This document shows positions 1-8,044 of a stretch of DNA of 64,000 bases, piece by piece (position 1 is the stretch's first letter; the number at the start of each line of letters is the position of its first letter). This stretch comes from Blautia glucerasea (GTDB lineage Bacteria; Bacillota; Clostridia; Lachnospirales; Lachnospiraceae): positions 140,943-204,942 of the forward strand of contig NZ_JAJBMO010000007.1 of assembly GCF_020537505.1 (NCBI RefSeq). Reading direction: 5' to 3'. The notes below the pieces were generated by a model. That model did no database searches. It was not told where the DNA came from and worked only from the letters and a program-made list of their open reading frames with translations. The translations under genes were made by a program, and so were the position numbers.

Positions 1-51
1 ATGAATAGCGTCCAGATCAGACTGTACTTGAGAAAAGGTGTGGGGAAATGA
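1..51 (+). CDS. possible 3' end of an upstream gene (partial)
   Basis: Of the three + frames only frame 1 is open from the window edge. It stops at a TGA that overlaps the next start codon in the ATGA arrangement typical of coupled genes. Only 16 residues are visible, so nothing can be said of function. It could equally be non-coding leader. Confidence 0.3.
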   Translation: MNSVQIRLYLRKGVGK

Positions 52-752
52 AAGTAGCGATTGTTGATGACGAGCTGGAAATGCGTCAGATCATGACAGA
101 CTATGTGAAAAGATTCGGGGAAGAAGCCGGGATTGACCTGGAGACGGTAACCTTCGAATCCGGCGAACAGTTTTTGAAAGACTATAAGATGATTTATGAC
201 ATCATCATCTTTGATATTGATATGCCTGGAATCAATGGAATTGACACGGCAAGAAAATTAAGAGAAACAGATACCAATGTTACTATTATTTTTGTGACTA
301 ATATTGCCCAGTATGCCATCAATGGTTATGAGGTGGATGCGGTTGACTATATTCTGAAGCCGGTAAGCTACTACGATTTTTCCATGAAGTTTCACAGAAC
401 TGTGGCGAAGGCTGCCCAGAGGAAAGAACATATCATAAAAGTAGAGACAGCCGAGGGAACTCGCAAGTTAAGGCTTCCGGCGCTTATCTATGTGGAGATT
501 CTTTCTCATTATCTTTATTTTCACACCACGAAAAGAGATTACAAAGTCAGGGGAAATATTGGTGACGTGGAAAAAGAGCTTGAAAAATACAATTTTGTGC
601 GGATCCATCGCTCTTACATTGTGAATTTAAAGTATGTGAATAAAGTGCTCAGTACAGAGGTTACTGTAGGCAGTGCAATTCTTCCTGTCAGCAGAAATTA
701 TAAGGAAAAATTAAAAGAGGAATATCTGAAATATATAAGGGGAGAGGATTAA
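48..752 (+). CDS. LytTR-family response regulator (AgrA-like)
   Basis: A 234-residue cytoplasmic response regulator. Residues 1-120 form a receiver domain with acidic pocket D7/D8, phospho-acceptor D56 in FDIDMPG and the conserved lysine in YILKPV near residue 104. Residues about 130-230 form a LytTR DNA-binding domain containing the typical stretch FVRIHRSYIVN. The family binds direct repeats upstream of target promoters and often answers peptide signals. The kinase gene begins 2 bases after the stop, so the two are co-transcribed. No AgrD-like peptide gene is visible nearby, so the signal is unknown. The following GH5-symporter genes may be under the same transcript. Confidence 0.93.
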   Translation: MKVAIVDDELEMRQIMTDYVKRFGEEAGIDLETVTFESGEQFLKDYKMIYDIIIFDIDMPGINGIDTARKLRETDTNVTIIFVTNIAQYAINGYEVDAVDYILKPVSYYDFSMKFHRTVAKAAQRKEHIIKVETAEGTRKLRLPALIYVEILSHYLYFHTTKRDYKVRGNIGDVEKELEKYNFVRIHRSYIVNLKYVNKVLSTEVTVGSAILPVSRNYKEKLKEEYLKYIRGED

Positions 753-754
753 AA

Positions 755-2137
755 ATGCTGAAAAACATATCCTTTATGGATATCTTTGATGTATGCCGTG
801 TGCTGCTTGGGGCAATCAGCGCAGAAATCGTTTTTATGGAACGTGCTGCGGAACATCGGGAGCATTTTCCGCAGCGTGTCATGGTTAGCAGTTTAGGTGT
901 TCTGGGATTTATTCTCCTTTGCATTCCCATGTACTGGTTTCGCAACACTTATGGCGGTTCGGGGATTGCAGCTCTTATTACAGCTGTATGGTGGATGACC
1001 ACTGGCATTGTCTCTATGTGCTGTATCTATTATTGTTATCAGGTGACAGTATGTAATCTTATATTTCAATGCATTCTGGGAATTGCACTGGAAAATCTGG
1101 TAACTCTGGTTCTGCAATATCTGGTCTGCAAAATCTGTTTTCCTTCTTTACAAACAGAGCATACCGCATTGTATGTTTTCATAACGGTTCTGTTCTATGC
1201 AGCCTTCGACACAATGGCCTATTTTCTTCTTGTTCGTAAAAGTGTGCGTGGACAGGTGGTTGTGAAGGAAGACTGGAGAACGTTTCTTGTTTATCTGACT
1301 GTGTATATTATTATTACGGGAATGGGAGATGTGACCAATCTGATTTTTCACTGGAGCAAAAAGGATGGAGATATGTTCGGTGGGATAGAAATGTTTACCC
1401 AATTGGCGGTACCTTATTTCTGTATTGTGGTGAATGTGATTGTTAATCTGGTCATTGTTCTGCTTCAAAATATGACTTACCGCATTTTGTCCTTGCAGAA
1501 AGAAAAAGAGATGATTCAGGTTCTCCAAAAAGAAAAAGAGCAGCAGTATCTTTTCAGCAAAGAAAATGTAGACCTGATCAACCAGAAATGCCACGATCTG
1601 AAACGGCAGATCCGGGCACTGCAGATGGTGCATGGAGAAGAACGGGAGCGGCTTTTTAAGGAAACAGAGGAAGCAGTCCAGTTTTATGATGCCCATATCA
1701 AAACCGGCAATGATGTGCTGGATACTATTCTCACGGAAAAAAGCTTTGTCTGCGCCAGACAGGGCATTCGTTTTTCCTGTAATATTCATGCAGAAAAAAT
1801 GGACATGATCGATGTGATCGATTTCTACACCCTGATCAGCAACGGATTGGATAACGCCATTGAGTGCGTGTCAAAATACGAAAATAACGAAAAAAAGGTT
1901 ATCAATGTAGCAGTTCTTGAACGAGGCAGCATGCTTCACATTTTTATAGACAACTATTTCGATGGTGAGCTGGAATTCCGAAATGGTTTTCCGGTAACCA
2001 GCAAGGAAGACAAAGGCTACCATGGATATGGCGTAAAGAGTATGCAGATGATTGCGAAGAAATACAGCGGGGATATTCGGATTAGTGTGCAGAACCACAC
2101 GTTTTCCCTGCAGATCATGCTGCCAGTAGAGTGTTAG
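755..2137 (+). CDS. GHKL sensor histidine kinase (AgrC-like)
   Basis: A 460-residue membrane kinase. The first ~230 residues contain about six hydrophobic segments with little extracytoplasmic loop, like AgrC-type receptors. A coiled linker rich in K and E (about 245-275) leads to the phospho-acceptor histidine in CHDLKR near residue 280. A GHKL ATPase follows with N-box NGLDNAIE near 363 and G-box GYHGYGVKS near 420. It lies 2 bases after its LytTR partner. The ligand is not evident from sequence. Confidence 0.92.
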   Translation: MLKNISFMDIFDVCRVLLGAISAEIVFMERAAEHREHFPQRVMVSSLGVLGFILLCIPMYWFRNTYGGSGIAALITAVWWMTTGIVSMCCIYYCYQVTVCNLIFQCILGIALENLVTLVLQYLVCKICFPSLQTEHTALYVFITVLFYAAFDTMAYFLLVRKSVRGQVVVKEDWRTFLVYLTVYIIITGMGDVTNLIFHWSKKDGDMFGGIEMFTQLAVPYFCIVVNVIVNLVIVLLQNMTYRILSLQKEKEMIQVLQKEKEQQYLFSKENVDLINQKCHDLKRQIRALQMVHGEERERLFKETEEAVQFYDAHIKTGNDVLDTILTEKSFVCARQGIRFSCNIHAEKMDMIDVIDFYTLISNGLDNAIECVSKYENNEKKVINVAVLERGSMLHIFIDNYFDGELEFRNGFPVTSKEDKGYHGYGVKSMQMIAKKYSGDIRISVQNHTFSLQIMLPVEC

Positions 2138-2149
2138 GAGGAAGTTTAT

Positions 2150-3277
2150 TTGGAAAAAATAAAAGGTGTAAATTTAGGTAACTGGCTTGTGCTGGAGAAA
2201 TGGATGCTGCCGGAGATGTTCGCAGGAACCGGGGCAGAGGACGAGGTATGGCTCAATCGGAAGGTAAGTTCAGATGAATTAAAAGAAAGAATGAAAAAGC
2301 ATAGAGATACTTTTATCACGGAAAAAGATTTCGCTTTTATTAAAGAACAGGGAATCGGGCTGGTTCGCATTCCGGTTCCTTATTTTATATTTGGAGACAG
2401 AGAACCTTTTCATGGATGTATTGAGTATCTGGACAATGCCTTTGGTTGGGCAGAGAAGTATGGTTTGCAGATTCTTATTGATCTTCATACCGTTCCGGGA
2501 AGTCAGAACGGATATGACAACGGTGGCATTACTGGTGTGTGCAAGTGGTGCAAAAATCCCCAGGAAGTGGAATTTGCCCTTACCGTGTTGGAACGTCTGG
2601 CAGAGCGCTATAAAGATCGTAATGGGCTGTACGGAATCGAGGTACTTAATGAGCCCATCAGTTTCCTGGTTTATGCTACTGCGCCGTCTACTGGAAAGGC
2701 GGTGGATAAAGAAGAGGCGAAAGGTTCCGGCTATGTACCCATGCCGTTTCTGGAAAATTTTTATCGGGATGCATATAAACGCTTGCGCAAAATCCTTCCA
2801 GAGAATAAGACCATTGTGTTCCACGATGGCTTTCGCCTGAGACACTGGGGCAGATTTTTCCGAAAAGAGAATATGAAAAATGTGGTGCTGGACACGCATA
2901 TTTATATTTTGGCAATGGAGAGCTTCGTGCCGATCCACAAGCCCTGGGTTTACCAGATTTATATTAAAAGCCAGCAGCGCCTGATCCAGCGGATTCAGAA
3001 GGATGTGCCTGTAGTGGTTGGTGAATGGTGTATCTGCAATAAATATGCGGAGAAAACAGATTCTGGCATGAGTGCAGAGGCTGCTGCGAAGAGACGCAGG
3101 GAGCGCTATCTGGAAATTGCAGCTTTGCAGCTTCAGGCATGGTCTGAGGCGAAAGGCTGGATCTACTGGAGTTATCAGTTTAAACCAAATCGAAAGGAGC
3201 CTCTTGATGAAAGATGGAAAGAAAGCTGGGATTTTTCACGATGTGTGGAAAACGGCTGGATTGAATTCAAGAACTGA
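2150..3277 (+). CDS. GH5 family glycoside hydrolase, exo-1,3-beta-glucanase-like
   Basis: A 375-residue single-domain GH5 enzyme without a signal peptide, so it acts in the cytoplasm on imported oligosaccharides. The TTG start is supported by AGGAGGA 8 bases upstream. Expected GH5 landmarks are present: GVNLGNWL at the N-terminus, RIPVPYF, acid/base glutamate in LNEP at residue 168 and nucleophile in VVVGEW at residue 292. The NGYDNGG loop resembles exo-1,3-beta-glucanases, but the substrate is an inference. The downstream symporter gene starts inside its 3' end, which couples uptake to hydrolysis. Confidence 0.9.
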   Translation: MEKIKGVNLGNWLVLEKWMLPEMFAGTGAEDEVWLNRKVSSDELKERMKKHRDTFITEKDFAFIKEQGIGLVRIPVPYFIFGDREPFHGCIEYLDNAFGWAEKYGLQILIDLHTVPGSQNGYDNGGITGVCKWCKNPQEVEFALTVLERLAERYKDRNGLYGIEVLNEPISFLVYATAPSTGKAVDKEEAKGSGYVPMPFLENFYRDAYKRLRKILPENKTIVFHDGFRLRHWGRFFRKENMKNVVLDTHIYILAMESFVPIHKPWVYQIYIKSQQRLIQRIQKDVPVVVGEWCICNKYAEKTDSGMSAEAAAKRRRERYLEIAALQLQAWSEAKGWIYWSYQFKPNRKEPLDERWKESWDFSRCVENGWIEFKN

Positions 3278-4805
3278 CAAGCAGAAAGTTACCTTGCGGG
3301 AAATGATCTTTGGTTATTTCCTGGGACCGCTGCTGGTGCTGGCAATGACCAGTGTGGCAGCGTCTTATTACCTTACTTTTTACCGTACTTATGATGATAT
3401 TGTAAACCAGAGAGTTTTTCTTACAATGCTGCCACTGCTTTCAGTTATTCCTATGGCACTGTCCAATATTATAATTGGAATTCTGGTTGGAAAGACCAGA
3501 ACAAAGCAGGGGAAAGCAAGACCATATATCCTGATGGCGGCTCCGCTTTTGCTGGTGTCCGGAATTCTGGTATTCTGTATTCCTTATTTAAGCCTGGGTG
3601 TGCGGATGGTGTGGATGGCAGTAACTTATAATCTGTTTGCAGCCATCGCTAATCCGATTTATGGAACGTCACATTATCTGATGGTTTCATTGTCTACCCG
3701 TGACCTGGATCAGAGGGGAAGGCTTTCCGTAATTTCCAACATTCCGGCAGTTGCAGGAAATGGACTGATCAGCAGTATTGTAATGCCGTTGATACTTGGC
3801 TGGATTAATTCTGCATCTGGCAACGATGTGACACAGAACCGCTGGCAGATGGTAATGACCGTGTTTGCGGTGCTGGCGTTTGTGGGATGTGTGTTGGAGT
3901 ATTTCTTTACCAGGGAGAGAATTACAGAAGAGGATATGGTGGAACCGGAGGGAGAGACAACATACAGTTCTTCCACAAAAGAACTTCAAACTGACAAGAC
4001 TAGAAGCAATATTCAGGAAAGTCAGGGCGGCAGTAGAAGAAAGAACTCTGACAGTGTTGCCGCCCAAAGGACTGGTGCGAAATCCGCGCCTGCAGTCCCC
4101 TCCACCCTTGAACAGTTAAAAGCTGCCGCCTCCGATTCCTACTGGTGGATTATTATTATTTTCTACCTGCTCTACCAGGCTGGTGTCATGTTCAAAGGCG
4201 GCTACGTCTTCAACATTTTCTGCCATGAATTTTTCCAGGAAGTGCACATCTTCGGAATGACATTAACCGCTGACATGGCGCAGTCTGTTCTGGCGCTGAT
4301 CAGCGGAATCCCACTGGCAGCCGGCATGCTGTTCATCTGGCCATTGACAAACCGCTTCGGCAAGAAGAACATGATCCTTGTGGGCTGTGTAATTTCTATT
4401 GTTGGAAGTATTGTGTGTCTTCTTGCACCTGATAATTTCGCAGTTATGTTAGTCGGACAGACGCTGAAAGGCTTATCCAGCGTCCCGGGTGCTTATATCA
4501 TGATGGCTCTTTTCGCCGATGTCCTGGATCATCTGGAAGCAAAACTAGGCTACCGTGTAGACGGTATTTCTATGTCTGTATACAACACCGTACTCACCGT
4601 AGTGAATGGTCTTGCCGTAGCCGTCTTCAACTTTTTCTACGATAACCCTGCCCTTGCGGGAAAAGCCGTCACCGCTTTTTTCTTCCTGGGCTTCGAGATC
4701 ATAGCACATGGAATTCTCATCATTGTGGTATCGTTCCTGAATGTTGAGAAAAAAATAAAGGCAGAACAGGAACTGATTGCAAAAAGAAAAAAAGGACAAC
4801 TGTAA
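3207..4805 (+). CDS. GPH-type MFS sugar:cation symporter
   Basis: A 532-residue membrane transporter of the glycoside-pentoside-hexuronide:cation symporter type (MelB relatives), with about 12 hydrophobic segments. I place the start at 3207 because AAAGGAG lies at 3193-3199. This makes it overlap the GH5 gene by 71 bases. Residues about 245-310 form an unusually long, Ser/Lys/Gln-rich central loop between the two six-helix halves. The second half (from about 4090) uses more C-ending codons than the first, as does the downstream GH3 gene, which hints at a mosaic origin. It likely imports the glycoside cleaved by its neighbours. Confidence 0.88.
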   Translation: MKDGKKAGIFHDVWKTAGLNSRTDKQKVTLREMIFGYFLGPLLVLAMTSVAASYYLTFYRTYDDIVNQRVFLTMLPLLSVIPMALSNIIIGILVGKTRTKQGKARPYILMAAPLLLVSGILVFCIPYLSLGVRMVWMAVTYNLFAAIANPIYGTSHYLMVSLSTRDLDQRGRLSVISNIPAVAGNGLISSIVMPLILGWINSASGNDVTQNRWQMVMTVFAVLAFVGCVLEYFFTRERITEEDMVEPEGETTYSSSTKELQTDKTRSNIQESQGGSRRKNSDSVAAQRTGAKSAPAVPSTLEQLKAAASDSYWWIIIIFYLLYQAGVMFKGGYVFNIFCHEFFQEVHIFGMTLTADMAQSVLALISGIPLAAGMLFIWPLTNRFGKKNMILVGCVISIVGSIVCLLAPDNFAVMLVGQTLKGLSSVPGAYIMMALFADVLDHLEAKLGYRVDGISMSVYNTVLTVVNGLAVAVFNFFYDNPALAGKAVTAFFFLGFEIIAHGILIIVVSFLNVEKKIKAEQELIAKRKKGQL

Positions 4806-4819
4806 AATAAAGAAAAAGC

Positions 4820-5062
4820 AACAGGTGTCCTTATATAAAAAATATTTATTCTAAGTTAAAAAGCAGGATTATGGAATCAGGTATAACTGCCAGAATTGTG
4901 TGTGGATTTACAGTTCTGGTAATTATACCTTATCTTATTTTGGCAGTTATTATTGCGGTTGTATTTATGAATTATACAGCTTCCAATCTGGGAAGTGCAG
5001 CAGAGGATGCGATGAATGTTATTGGGAACCAGATTAAGGCAGAGAAAGTGAGGTTATACAAA
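4820..5062 (+). pseudogene. remnant of a YesM-type histidine kinase N-terminus
   Basis: The frame leading into GH78 reads like the first ~70 residues of a YesM-type sensor kinase: a basic start (SKLKSRIMESG), a trans-membrane helix (FTVLVIIPYLILAVIIAVV) and the beginning of an extracellular sensor (NLGSAAEDAM...GNQI). The resemblance continues upstream of the only in-frame ATG (4871). This suggests a decapitated gene rather than a designed N-terminal domain. After about 5040 the similarity ends and GH78 begins. If translated from 4871 it would tether GH78 to the membrane. Confidence 0.6.
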
Positions 5063-7345
5063 ATGAGCGAAAAAAATTCAAACTGGATTTGGTTATCCTC
5101 ATGGACAGCCCAGGATAAAGAGGAACCGACACTGGCTTTGTTTCGGAAGGAATTTGAGCTTACAGAGGTTCCACAGGAGGGGAAAATAAAGATTTCAGCA
5201 GATTCCAGATACAAATTATATGTAAATGGAAAGCTGGTGGAGGTTGGACCAAGTAAAGGGGACAGCCAGGTATGGTATGTTGATGAGGTTGATTTACTGC
5301 CGTTTCTGAAAAAAGGCAGGAATGTGCTCAGTGTCTGTGTATTGAGGTATCCAACAGAGCGAAGCAAAGGCTGCTTTGGGATTTGCAGAACAGAGTACCC
5401 GTTCCTTTATGTAGAAGGTTCTGTACAGGATGAATCCGGAAAACGTTATAGTCTGGATACATGTGAGGGGTGGTTTGGAAGAAAGGCAGATGGATTCCAT
5501 ATTGTATCGGAATCTGATCTTTTTGCCCCATTACAGATTCTGGAAAATACAAGTGGAGCGCTCTGGCAGAAAGGTTGGATGAAGCCGGGGTATGATATGA
5601 AAGGCTGGGAAAGTCCGTATATATATCCGGACATGAACCAGGCTGTCAGCCCAGGAAATTTACAGAAAAGAACTATTCCGTTTCTTTATCGGAAAGAGCG
5701 AAACTTTGATAAGGTCATGAGGCTGTGCAAGGATTCATTTTTTCAGAAAGATCAGTGGGAAAAATTTTTGCAAGGAAATCAGGAGCTTTGTATTCCTGCG
5801 CAAACAATGGTGTCTGTAGAGATCAGTGCAGGTGAAGAAATGACAGGGTATCTGAACTTGTTTGTGGAACAAGGCACTGGGGCAGAAGTAAAAATACTGG
5901 AATCCGAGTCCTATGTTTTAGGCGGCGAGATAGGGGATTTAAAAGTTCCGTTAAAAGGTGACCGGGAAGATTTCCAACATGGATATTTAAATGGATTTAC
6001 AGATTGTTACAAGTGTGCAGGGTATGGCACTGAGGACGAACCGGAAATTTATGAACCATTCTGGTTCCGGACATTTCGTTTTATCAGGCTGGAAATCCAT
6101 ACCAAATCTGAGCCTTTGACATTGAAGAAATTTTATTATACCGAAACCGGATATCCTCTGGAGGTAAAGACCAGTGCAGAGGCTTCTGACAACCGTTTTG
6201 AAAAAATATGGGAGATCAGTGAGCGGACGCTGCGCCGGTGTATGCATGAAACTTATGAGGACTGTCCGTTTTATGAACAGCTGCAGTATGCTATGGACGC
6301 ACGGACACAGATACTATATACATATGCGGTGGCTGCGGATGACCGTCTGGCAAGACGATGTATGGAAGATTTTAGGAGAGCACAGAGGTATGATGGACTT
6401 TTGAACTGCGCGGCGCCCAGCACCGCACCGAATGTAATTCCGGGATTTTCCATTTATTACATTCTTATGCTGTACGATCATATGATGTATTTTGGAGATA
6501 AAGAATTGTTGGAGCGGCATATGCCAACAGTAAAGGGAATTTTAAGCTTTTTCCATTATAACCGGAGCCCAGAGGGTTATGTGAAAAAGATTGGCGGTTT
6601 AAATGGGAAGGCACGTTTCTGGTCATTTATTGACTGGGCTGTGGAATGGTCGGATACAACCGGAATTCCTCCGGCAACATTAAAAGGTCCTGTAACAATG
6701 GAAAGTCTCTTATATATACTGGGCCTTCAAAGTGCTGCGAAAATTGCAGGATATCTGGAAAGAAATGAATTGAAACAGCAGTTTGAAAAAAGAGCAGTAG
6801 ATGTACAGAATGCAGTGAGAACGTATTGTATTGGAAATAACGGTATGCTGCAGGATGGTCCTGGAATTGAGGAATACAGTCAGCATACGCAGGTATTTGC
6901 TATTTTAACAGACACAGTAGAAGGGGATCAGGCGAAACAGAATCTGAAGGAGACGATCCTGCATAAAGACAGGTATCCTCAGTGCTCCGTTGCTATGGCT
7001 TATTACCTTTTCCGGGCGTTGGAAAAAACAGGAATGTATGAGCTGACAGAAGGATACTGGGATATCTGGCAGCGCATGGTGGAGAAACATGCCACAACCT
7101 GTGTGGAAGATGAGGTACAGGAAAGAAGTGACTGTCATGCGTGGGGGTCACTGATCCTGTATGAACTCCCGTCCGTAATTCTGGGAGTGAGACCAGCTAA
7201 ACCAGGATACCAGGATATGAAGATAAATCCTGTTCCCGGCTATTTAACATCTGCCAGCGGATCTGTGATCACACCGAAAGGGGTGGTTCATGTACAATGG
7301 CATAGAGAAGGGGAAAATATCTTGGTAAATCATGCAGCCGATTAG
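5063..7345 (+). CDS. alpha-L-rhamnosidase-like GH78 glycoside hydrolase
   Basis: A 760-residue enzyme from the ATG at 5063, which has GTGAGG 9 bases upstream. The same frame is open to 4871, which would add a kinase-derived membrane segment. The N-terminal beta-sandwich (residues ~1-170) has the rhamnosidase_N landmarks YVNGKLVEVGP and the DEVDLLPFL loop. The (alpha/alpha)6 catalytic barrel includes the region ETYEDCPFYEQLQYAMDA and a later WAVEWSD. A C-terminal beta-sandwich closes the protein. GH78 enzymes release terminal alpha-L-rhamnose from plant glycans or glycosides; cytoplasmic location is inferred. The exact substrate is not determined. Confidence 0.85.
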   Translation: MSEKNSNWIWLSSWTAQDKEEPTLALFRKEFELTEVPQEGKIKISADSRYKLYVNGKLVEVGPSKGDSQVWYVDEVDLLPFLKKGRNVLSVCVLRYPTERSKGCFGICRTEYPFLYVEGSVQDESGKRYSLDTCEGWFGRKADGFHIVSESDLFAPLQILENTSGALWQKGWMKPGYDMKGWESPYIYPDMNQAVSPGNLQKRTIPFLYRKERNFDKVMRLCKDSFFQKDQWEKFLQGNQELCIPAQTMVSVEISAGEEMTGYLNLFVEQGTGAEVKILESESYVLGGEIGDLKVPLKGDREDFQHGYLNGFTDCYKCAGYGTEDEPEIYEPFWFRTFRFIRLEIHTKSEPLTLKKFYYTETGYPLEVKTSAEASDNRFEKIWEISERTLRRCMHETYEDCPFYEQLQYAMDARTQILYTYAVAADDRLARRCMEDFRRAQRYDGLLNCAAPSTAPNVIPGFSIYYILMLYDHMMYFGDKELLERHMPTVKGILSFFHYNRSPEGYVKKIGGLNGKARFWSFIDWAVEWSDTTGIPPATLKGPVTMESLLYILGLQSAAKIAGYLERNELKQQFEKRAVDVQNAVRTYCIGNNGMLQDGPGIEEYSQHTQVFAILTDTVEGDQAKQNLKETILHKDRYPQCSVAMAYYLFRALEKTGMYELTEGYWDIWQRMVEKHATTCVEDEVQERSDCHAWGSLILYELPSVILGVRPAKPGYQDMKINPVPGYLTSASGSVITPKGVVHVQWHREGENILVNHAAD

Positions 7346-7419
7346 TTGAAAATTGCTGCAATTTGGGGAATAAAAGGGCAGAGATGAAATATTCTCTGCC
7401 CGTATTTGCGTCAGAATAA

Positions 7420-7830
7420 AGACAGATATTAAAACAGTTCTTATTTTCGTTAAAAATTGCGCGTAAACATTTTTCAGGACGTAACTTTGAGTATTATTCA
7501 GAAGATGGGGTACTTTCCGGCTATATCGGAGCAGCAGAGGTTGCAGGTGCCAAGGCATATGGAATCCAGTGTTACATCAAGCATTTTGCACTGAACGATT
7601 CAGAAGGATACCGTAAGAATGCCCTTTGTACATGGACAAATGAACAGGCAATGAGAGATGCCGCGCACAATATCCTTTACAGTCTTGCAAACTCCAATGC
7701 AATGGATGAGCGTAACTTCAAGATGCCAGGCTGGGTAAAAGGCGTGATTGCAGCAGATGTTATAATTGTTTTATTGTTAGGTTTATGGGAAGTATTGACA
7801 ATCCGTTCCTATAGAAAAAAGAATAAATAA
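7420..7830 (+). pseudogene. GH3 glycosidase remnant with large internal deletion
   Basis: This frame has no suitable start codon. It encodes about 65 residues of a GH3 catalytic domain (HFSGRNFEYYSED, then IQCYIKHFALND), joined directly to a GH3 C-terminus (AAHNILYSLANSNAM) and a final trans-membrane helix (VIIVLLLGLWEVL) with a basic tail. Roughly 600 residues expected between the two parts are absent, without loss of frame. The membrane tail is typical of long Lachnospiraceae GH3 enzymes. It differs clearly from the intact GH3 gene downstream, so it is not a recent duplicate. Confidence 0.8.
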
Positions 7831-7978
7831 AAATATTGTGACTGTGAAAGTACTGAACGGTTATAAAATATTCTTAGAAATAGGAGCTTTCGCAGTGGAA
7901 AGAAGCGTTGTGCTTTCCATCCTGGATGCCAGATAGGATCTCATATGCATCTTGTGCAATATATTGACAGTTTATGCC

Positions 7979-8010
7979 AACCCCGTCTTTTACAGACGGG
8001 GTTGTGTTAT
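7979..8010 (+). terminator. hairpin upstream of the GH3 gene
   Basis: A perfect 10-bp stem (AACCCCGTCT/AGACGGGGTT, 7979-7988 with 7994-8003) with a 5-base loop, followed by a mixed GTGTTATATTT tract. It lies 35 bases before the GH3 start codon. It could be a weak terminator of the preceding remnant or a leader hairpin. Confidence 0.5.
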
Positions 8011-8044
8011 ATTTATAGCAATATAGAAGGGAGCAATCACAAGC

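Noticed and set aside
48..2137. Complete agr quorum-sensing locus
   Set aside because: Regulator and kinase fit, but no AgrB protease or AgrD peptide gene is visible; upstream sequence is outside the window.
7964..7969. TTGACA as -35 box for the GH3 gene
   Set aside because: No -10 box lies at 16-18 bases; that position falls inside the hairpin.
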